NCBI GenBank assembly: GCA_000727475.1
Contig: KL647299.1
Coordinates: forward strand, 1,502,379-1,566,378
Length of the DNA: 64,000 nucleotides
Source of the DNA: Sarcocystis neurona
Lineage: Eukaryota; Apicomplexa; Conoidasida; Eucoccidiorida; Sarcocystidae
Reading direction: 5' to 3'
Part shown: piece by piece, positions 57,205-64,000 of the stretch
Position numbering within the stretch: position 1 is the stretch's first letter
Layout of the letters: every line of letters starts with the position of its first letter
Position numbers and translations under genes: made by a program
The notes under the pieces: generated by a model
Told to the model about the DNA's origin: nothing
The model's database searches: none
Seen by the model: the letters and a program-made list of their open reading frames with translations, nothing else

Positions 57205-57824
57205 GTGAGCTCGACGTGGAGTCCTCCCAGCCGGGTTCCGTATTGCTGGTGCACGCGAACACACAAAAGAACTTCTCTTTCGATCTCGTCGAAAAATCTT
57301 TCTTTTTCTCCTGTCGCGGTCACGCGCGTGTTGCCGTGTAGCGGATCGCACTGCCACACGACTGCAACTGCCGCCTGCAACGCCCAGGACAAAACCCACG
57401 CGCGCAGCCCACGACTCGAAAAAACGAACAATTCTTGCCTCCACTAGGCATTTGTCGACACACCAAATATGTATACTCATGGACGTATACGTGTATACGT
57501 AGAGGGACAGGCGCTGAGACAGTGCGCGCGTGTATACGTATAAAGCATGTGTGCGCCGTCTGACTATCTTTAGGTTACCCGGTGCGCACAGATACAGACA
57601 CACAGCCGTCTACGTGGACATAAGTGTGCAAGGACCCGCAGCAGTACAACAGGACGAGATCGACGACACGCACACACATATATGTCCATACGTAGGATCG
57701 GTAGGTGGATGTGTGTACGAACGCCTGCCAAGTGTGTGAGTACATCTACAACTGTGTGCGCGTACACGTGGGTCTGCGCGTGTTGCTGCGCGCAGCAATT
57801 TATTTAAACGTGCCCGCTTGTCAG

Positions 57825-58039
57825 TACAAGAGCAGCTGCACTTGTGGCTCTACAAACGCCGACAGCTCAAAGAAGAATTGCACGCACAAACTTTGCGTTC
57901 CTCATGTTTTCGCGTTCTCTTCCACGACTTGGCCGTCCAAGGAAACCTCTTCAGCGAGGAGGCCCGGCGGGAGAGAGGCGGCACAGTAGGACGCTCGCAG
58001 CAGCGCCACAGCAGCTGGTTGCGAGACGAGATGTGGGGT
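57825..58039 (+). CDS. Exon of the same unidentified gene (downstream piece)
   Basis: Acceptor GCCCGCTTGTCAG (AG 57823-57824) and donor TGGGGT then GTAAAG (58040) or TGGG then GTGTAA (58038). The encoded segment is clearly protein-like: QEQLHLWLYKRRQLKEELHA, then SSCFRVLFHDLAVQGNLFSE, EARRERGG and SSWLRDEMWG. The charged/aromatic helix pattern differs from the surrounding repeats, and neighbouring frames are much poorer. It joins in phase with 57048-57204. No family is recognised. Downstream (58.05-58.25 kb) several frames are Cys/Leu/Ala-rich and the following exon could not be chosen. Confidence 0.45.
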
Positions 58040-58305
58040 GTAAAGCCAGTGCCATGCTTGGTGCTGCTGCTGCTGCCCCTCGCTGTGACTGTTGGCTGTT
58101 GCTGCTGCAGCACTCGCTGCTGCTACGTTTCGCCGGCAAGGCGTCGGGCTGTCTCGGGGCGAGGCGTGTGCGGAGACAGTGCCACTGCTGCTGCGCTTGA
58201 AAAGGCTGCGGTGCAGCTGCACTGCAGAAGTATCTGGCGCCGCCATGGTCGCTAGTGCTGCAGTACTTGGTCGTGTGACTCCATGCGTCAAACGAGGGAC
58301 ACACA

Positions 58306-58680
58306 GACGTCTGTGTTAAGCATATGCGTACAGATACATACGTATATATATATACATGTATATATATATGTATGTATATACGAGAATCTACTACTCCTGC
58401 TGATTTCAGCCACATCAAACACGTCTGCGTAAAGCAGAAGCACACAGATATATATATATATATACATACGTACACATGTCTGTATACACAAGATTTTGCT
58501 GGTCGTAATGATTCAGCCACACCAAAGACGTTTGTGTTAAGCAGATGCAGAGGGATACATATACGTGTACATACACAAGATTTTGCTCCGCTTCTCACAT
58601 TGGCTCCAACTACACCACCTGCGTTTGTGTAAAATATATGCGTACACATACTCATACATATACACAAGACTTTGCTACTC
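58306..58680. repeat. Four diverged copies of a ~90-115 bp unit with TATATA linkers
   Basis: The element GACGTCTGTGTTAAGCATATG recurs in variant form at 58306, 58420, 58527 and 58620. It is followed by ACATATATATA-type linkers, and a second shared element ACACAAGATTTTGCT ends near 58500, 58587 and 58676. Spacing between copies is 114, 107 and 93 bp. The CAGCCACA(T/C)CAAA box also recurs before copies 2 and 3. It has no coding potential and probably lies in an intron or intergenic spacer. Confidence 0.75.
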
Positions 58681-59653
58681 ATAGAGGTACACTTTTCTCG
58701 GGCTGCTCCGCTGCTGTTCCTCCTTCTCTTGTCCTGCAGCCGTCGCGACTCCTGCTACTGCTGCTGCTGCTGCTCACCGTCTGAATGGCCTCGATGAGCG
58801 GTGGCAGTTTCTGCAAGACGTTTGCGTGCCCGAGCCTGCAGAATGCAATTCACGCACCAACAACAGAGCAGTAGCCGCAGGAGTTTCATGCCACTTCATG
58901 CCAGGCAGCACTGTGCAACGCGGCGAGACGCAAGGGCAGAGGAGAAAAGGAAAATAACTTCATAGGAACTGCTCGTCTGGAGTGCGCAAGCAAAAAGGAA
59001 ATACGCCGCCACCGTCGCAGTGGACGCTCCGGCCCTCGCCGTCAAGCGGGTGCAGCACTTCACCGCAGCACTGCTCGGCGTTGGAGGCAGCTGCGGACTT
59101 CCTACGCGCGTGCAAGCCCACATGTCCACGCGCGTGCCCCCTACAACCTCACACATGCCTGTGCCCTTTTTTCTCGAGAAATCCCTTCTTTGACGCGGTG
59201 GACGGGGCTTCTTTGCCAGTCACGGAACGCGTCTTTTCTGCAAGGTCGCTGCTGCAGCTTAGACTCTCCTGCAGAGGTACACACACTAGAGTGTATGTAC
59301 ACCCGCGCACAGACACGAGGCCGTCTCTCTACACGCCCACGTTGATGGATTAAAGACGCATGGGGCCTTCTGGGCAGGTGTGAGCAGCTACAGTCCACAC
59401 ACACGCATACGCACGTATCTGCCCAGCGCCGTCACACGCCTCTCCGGCCCCTCCTCAGTTTTTTCGTCAGAGTTTTTCCCTGCCGGTGTGCTGCAGAAGC
59501 GCGCGCAGGCGGAGGTGATGCGGGCTTGTTGACATTTGACTCCCCACGCGTGCGTCCGGGCACCCCAAACAGACGGACGCACGCGCCGGCCCTGCTGCAC
59601 CCAGTGCCGTCTTGCTGGCTGTATGGTGGTCTCCGCGTCTTCCTTGCCTACAG

Positions 59654-59899
59654 ACACCGCACCGCGCGCCAGTCGCTAAAGTCCCACCTGGTGATAAGGA
59701 CGACTTTTCCGGGACGGTTGTGTGGATTGAGACGCCTGCAGAGAGTCGCGATTTCTTCGGCAGCGGCGGTCGGGCCCACTTTGACTCCCACGGGATTCTC
59801 GATGCCTCTACACGTACAACAGCGCAAGAAGACGAGGAAGAAAAAAGCACACACTACTTTCTCTCAGCACCGACAGGACGACGCAGCCCTCGCCCCGGA
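59654..59899 (+). CDS. Possible exon of an unidentified gene
   Basis: Acceptor TCCTTGCCTACAG (AG 59652-59653) and donor CCCGGA then GTGAGT (GT at 59900) bound exactly 82 codons, phase 0 at both ends. The peptide has balanced composition: VPPGDKDDFSGTVVWIETPA, ESRDFFGSGGRAHFDSHG, an acidic TTAQEDEEEKSTHYFLSAP and a basic end. It may belong to the same gene as the exons at 57.0-58.0 kb or to another. No domain recognised. The other frames are Arg/Ser/Pro-rich and less protein-like. Confidence 0.4.
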
Positions 59900-60168
59900 G
59901 TGAGTGCTGCAGTCTCGAGGAAGCGGCAGTATATGCATTCATGAAAAGACAGAAAGCAGAGAGAAAACACAAAAACAAAGCGTTTCACGCCGACAAGAGG
60001 CGTGGGGAAACGCCGCCACTTCGTCGCCCGGAAGACAACGCCGCGGAAGCCGAGACGGGCGGCAGTGCAGCGGCTTCTATTCTTCTCTCCGCCCAACGTC
60101 GGAAGACACCACCACGTGTTCCCGGTCGAAGAAGTAGTACGAGAAAGTGGGTTTCGGAATTGTTGTAG

Positions 60169-60361
60169 GTTCGACAAGTCCTCTGCTACGGCCTGTTTTG
60201 AGTGAACAACGTGCGGAGAACCGCATCCCCGGCCTAGGCCGTGGCCCGTCGCCCCCACACACAGACAACCACGACAAGGAGACAGAGGAACAGACTGCCA
60301 AACTTGCTGACTCTGTGTCGAGGGGAAGGAACGGCCCACTCAGAAAAAGACCCTTTCTCCG
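60169..60361 (+). CDS. Possible exon, low confidence
   Basis: After GGAATTGTTGTAG (AG at 60167-60168) an open plus frame reads GSTSPLLRPVLSEQRAENRI, then a polar ETEEQTAKLADSVSRGRN segment, and ends at CTCCG then GTGAAAAG (GT at 60362). Its entry phase (1) does not fit the donor at 59899 (phase 0), so an exon is missing or one boundary is wrong. The minus strand is also open here. Confidence 0.25.
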
Positions 60362-60599
60362 GTGAAAAGCGAAGAAGGCAGCAGTGCCCTCCTTGCCCAA
60401 AAGTATCTTCAAGAGAAGGGTCGCAAACACACTCCCCACACACACAGAGAAAGAGAAAGCGCGCGACACATCTCCCCTTGCCTTCCTGCCGGAGGAAGCG
60501 GAGCTTTTTACACACGGCAACATTCAGGGAAAAAGAGACGTCGCTGCGCAGGCGTTTCTCTTCCGAAGACAAGTAGGAGAATGTGAACTGAAGAAACCC

Positions 60600-61449
60600 A
60601 ACGAGAACGGCAGAGATGCACGGCCGCCTACTTCTACACGCAGATGCACGTACGTAAGCGCAGATTGTGCGGTGCCGCTGCTGCTGCTGCACTGGCATAC
60701 ACAGGTACAGTATAACCGGGACGTGGCGGGGTGCTGCGGCTGCTGCGGTGTACGTACACCACAAGTGCTCCCGCAGAAAGTGGATTACCGACGCGTGCAC
60801 GAGTAGTGGCCGCCACCCGCCGCGTGCAGTTCTCCCAGAGACATCTCGGTCGAAATGAACGCGGCGAATGTGTGCACCCGGGACCGGGGGAACGAAATGA
60901 GACACCGAGACGGGCAGAGGAGGACATATGGAGGCAGAAACACGAAGAAAACCAGAACGCCGCACGCATTCATCTCGTGCAGAAGATAGATGAGAGAGTG
61001 ACAAAGAATACGAACCCCACACACTTGTGTGTGAGTTTGAGGCAAGAGGGTGGAATGTCCAAGCGTTTGGTGCAGCAAGAGAGAAAGGGACAGGAGAAGG
61101 AGACACACGTACGTCTACAGATAGAAAGAGAAAGACAGGGACGTTTTCGACTGTATCTGCGCAGTACGTACAGGCAGAGAGGGAAAACGAAGGAGGAACA
61201 GATTGAGAGAGCGATAGGTATGTGCTTGTGTGAACTGCATGTGTGGGGCTGCTACGCCCTGGGGTTGTTGACCAGAACTATAATCGAGAAAAGGCGCATG
61301 CTCAGAAGGATGGGCACGCACGACCGCGGCCAGGCAGGAAAAAAGTTGGCCATCCAAAGGCTAACAGAGGCACACGCAGCAACCGCGTGCGAAACTTCTC
61401 AACGCCCCCGCAGAAGGACTTTTCCTCTGTCTCAGACAGGCAGCAGTAT
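60600..61449. other. Purine-rich plus strand, open frames on both strands, no supportable gene
   Basis: From about 60.9 to 61.4 kb the plus strand is rich in AGAG/GAAA, giving Arg/Glu/Lys-rich open frames on plus and Ser/Leu/Pro-rich ones on minus. Some of these run on through the run of N, which makes their length meaningless. A plus segment near 60520-60660 (DVAAQAFLFRRQVGECELKK) might be exonic, but no clear boundaries were found. Confidence 0.4.
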
Positions 61450-62239
61450 NNNNNNNNNNNNNNNNNNNNNNNNNNNNNNNNNNNNNNNNNNNNNNNNNNN
61501 NNNNNNNNNNNNNNNNNNNNNNNNNNNNNNNNNNNNNNNNNNNNNNNNNNNNNNNNNNNNNNNNNNNNNNNNNNNNNNNNNNNNNNNNNNNNNNNNNNNN
61601 NNNNNNNNNNNNNNNNNNNNNNNNNNNNNNNNNNNNNNNNNNNNNNNNNNNNNNNNNNNNNNNNNNNNNNNNNNNNNNNNNNNNNNNNNNNNNNNNNNNN
61701 NNNNNNNNNNNNNNNNNNNNNNNNNNNNNNNNNNNNNNNNNNNNNNNNNNNNNNNNNNNNNNNNNNNNNNNNNNNNNNNNNNNNNNNNNNNNNNNNNNNN
61801 NNNNNNNNNNNNNNNNNNNNNNNNNNNNNNNNNNNNNNNNNNNNNNNNNNNNNNNNNNNNNNNNNNNNNNNNNNNNNNNNNNNNNNNNNNNNNNNNNNNN
61901 NNNNNNNNNNNNNNNNNNNNNNNNNNNNNNNNNNNNNNNNNNNNNNNNNNNNNNNNNNNNNNNNNNNNNNNNNNNNNNNNNNNNNNNNNNNNNNNNNNNN
62001 NNNNNNNNNNNNNNNNNNNNNNNNNNNNNNNNNNNNNNNNNNNNNNNNNNNNNNNNNNNNNNNNNNNNNNNNNNNNNNNNNNNNNNNNNNNNNNNNNNNN
62101 NNNNNNNNNNNNNNNNNNNNNNNNNNNNNNNNNNNNNNNNNNNNNNNNNNNNNNNNNNNNNNNNNNNNNNNNNNNNNNNNNNNNNNNNNNNNNNNNNNNN
62201 NNNNNNNNNNNNNNNNNNNNNNNNNNNNNNNNNNNNNNN
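61450..62239. other. Assembly gap (790 N)
   Basis: Unbroken run of N from 61450 to 62239. Sequence on either side is GC-rich and low in complexity, a typical cause of an assembly break. Any open frame crossing it is an artefact. Confidence 0.99.
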
Positions 62240-63008
62240 GTCTTTCTCCCCCCGCTTCCTCCCCTTCACCGGACGGGAGGGGGTAACGCCGCAGGACAAA
62301 ATGCATGCGGTGTCTTCCCCTTTCTGTTGTTGCCCGCGCGTCCCCACCAACGTTTGCAACTTAAAGCTACGCTGCGCGAGCGGAGAGAAGCAACTCTTGT
62401 GCTGAAAAGTAGTGTCGGGTTCCCTGTACTACCAGCTACACGTCGCCGCTGTCGCTACATGCACGGCCATAACTGCACCCCCATATCCTGGGTACGTCCC
62501 CCGGGTACACACATGGAGTGTCCTTGTTTTCGCGGACAGGCCCAGAGAAGTAGACACGTGCAGAGCGGCTCTCTCGCCGTCTGCGACCGAATTTCTCGCA
62601 CACTACCTGCAGAACTCGACGTGCGCATGGTCCAGCTGCCGCGTCCGGTCGCCTATCCACAGGAAATGGGCGCTGGTGGCGTAGTGCTGCATCCCACGAC
62701 AGCAGTGGGAGATAGACAAGAAGAAGCGCCGACAGCAGTGGGGTTCAAGCGGACGAACCAGGACTGACAAGCAGCGCGCACCCAAGCAAGCGCGCGTGTG
62801 AAAGGAGACAGACAGCGCGCGAGACAGAGAAAGCGAGAAAGAAGAGGACATGCACATACGTGCGTACATGCGACCTGCGAGAGGAAGAGAGAGAAATAGC
62901 GAAGGACGGGGAAACCGCGAGAGCGACTACATGGGGACAGAGAGGTGCCTGCTGCTGTTCTGCGTCGTCGACTGAAGACGTGATGGCAGCACGTGGACCG
63001 TATCACGA

Positions 63009-63041
<33 letters not shown>

Positions 63042-63840
63042 GAAGACGTGCTGTCAGCAAAGCGAGAGAGCAGGAAGGCTCCCCTGCTGCACGCAAGAGA
63101 AAGGCAGGCACAGGTGCAGAAGAAGACTTGGACGGTGGCGCTTACCGCCCAGAAACAGAGAAAACGGTTCGCCCCATGTGTTAAAACGAACAACGCAGAC
63201 AGTACGGCCGGGATTAACGAAAAGAAGTAAAGTCCACGCTAACAGACTTCTCCCACAGGCAACAGCTGCGGTATATATGTACATCCACGGGCCTGGGTGG
63301 ACACACAAGTATATAGATACATATCTGCCCAGGTGTGCTTATACCGCGTCGCCGCGGCGAGGACGAAGCGACAGGCACGCGTGCGTGGGGATCAAGAAAG
63401 AAGCCCGCGCGGAGGCTGCTGTGCGGGCTGGTGTCTACAGTCGACAAAGACGCGCCTGGTAACGTCTACCGTTTGAAAGGCTCTTTTACGGCATGTGCAG
63501 GCGACGCAGGCCGCTGCCATTTCTTTGCAGTCAGCTAGATGGAGCCGTGCGTCTCCGTAGTCGGCAGAAGGACGGAGAGGAAGAAACAAAAGTAGAAAAC
63601 TGCAACTCCCGCCCGGCGTGTAGGCAGCAGCAGCAGCAGAGATGTTGGACTGGGCAGAGTCGTAGTGTCTGCATGGGCATCAGGCAGTGCGTCGGCATGC
63701 GGCAGGGCGCATGCAGCAGAGCGCATGCAGCAGAGACACGCGACTGAGGCGACGGCATGGGACGCGCGTGCGACGCAGAGAGAAGTGTCGTGACGGGCAG
63801 ACCTCCACCAGGCTTCAGCGATAGACGTGGATGAGAGGAA
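62240..63840. other. GC-rich stretch without a supportable gene
   Basis: Short overlapping frames on both strands with Arg/Ser/Cys-rich peptides. No clear start, splice chain or motif. It includes purine-rich AGAGAGA runs near 62800-62900 and the (AC)n microsatellite listed separately. Confidence 0.4.
63009..63036. repeat. (AC)n dinucleotide microsatellite
   Basis: A perfect run of about 14 AC units, followed by GCACAG. Read on the minus strand it is (GT)n, which accounts for the Val/Cys-alternating peptides predicted there. Confidence 0.95.
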
Positions 63841-63870
63841 TACATACACGTCTACATCCATATATAAACC

Positions 63871-64000
63871 AGTGGCCGCCGTCCTAGGTGTCCCCCCGCG
63901 GATCAGCGGAATGCACACACGTATATATATCCACAGAGAAGCAAGTGGCCGCCGTCCTATATAAACAAGAGTTCCTCGTCCTGGGTGATGCCCCGCGGAT
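63871..64000. repeat. Nested direct repeats at the right edge
   Basis: AGTGGCCGCCGTCCTA occurs at 63871-63886 and again at 63944-63959. CCCCGCGGAT occurs at 63894-63903 and at 63991-64000, the window end. TATATAAAC and ACACGTATATATATCCA-type elements lie between them. This looks like the start of a minisatellite of about 75-100 bp units continuing past the window. Confidence 0.65.

Noticed and set aside
58321..58700. CRISPR-like array suggested by spaced repeats
   Set aside because: Units are imperfect, spacing is irregular, linkers are TA microsatellite, and the genome is eukaryotic.
61243..62767. Open frames spanning the run of N
   Set aside because: The gap has no sequence; the frame across it is undefined.
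1..64000. Telomeric (AGGGTTT-type) repeats
   Set aside because: No run of this heptamer was found at either end or at internal sites, so the window is not treated as telomeric.

Overview
The window looks like nuclear DNA from a coccidian apicomplexan, most probably Eimeria. The main evidence is some 17 kb of dense CAG/CTG triplet repeat inside very long open frames, giving runs of Ala, Gln and Ser (the homopolymeric amino-acid repeats, HAARs, known from Eimeria). Other support comes from intron-split genes with GT/AG junctions, AT-rich (TATA/TATAGA) microsatellites, and a mix of repeat-rich and repeat-poor blocks. No bacterial operons, rRNA, tRNA or CRISPR arrays were recognised.

Layout: (1) 1-220, a small minus-strand exon of a gene running off the left edge. 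(2) 221-1680, a TATAGA-type satellite with no gene. (3) 1.7-19.6 kb, the HAAR block. Three huge minus-strand open frames can be joined by two introns whose phases agree (18496-12982, 12416-8163, 6779-2308), giving one possible protein of about 4,700 residues; three separate genes cannot be excluded. A small exon at 19241-19588 lies upstream on the same strand. (4) 20-39.9 kb, repeat-poor DNA with little that is convincingly coding, apart from a small intact ORF with a signal peptide and hydrophobic tail (32484-32999). Much of 33.9-39.2 kb looks like decayed Ty3/gypsy-type retrotransposon, with further possible relics at 46.9-47.5, 52.2-53.1 and 55.9-56.4 kb. (5) 39978-45402 (+), a three-exon prolyl 4-hydroxylase gene, the best-supported gene here. 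(6) 49701-51557 (+), an RluA-like pseudouridine synthase domain protein with an altered catalytic motif and an unresolved 3' end. (7) 57.0-60.4 kb (+), exons of one or more unidentified genes. (8) 61450-62239, an assembly gap, then microsatellites and short direct repeats to the right edge.

No pathway links the genes. The prolyl hydroxylase would modify proline in target proteins, the pseudouridine synthase-like protein would act on RNA, and the HAAR protein has no recognisable globular domain. The most notable points are three. The HAAR frames stay open, and switch to Ala codons, wherever the triplet repeat reverses strand. The splice phases allow a single giant gene. The neighbouring DNA appears to be a graveyard of old LTR retrotransposons. 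All domain calls were made by eye from translations; no database search was run.
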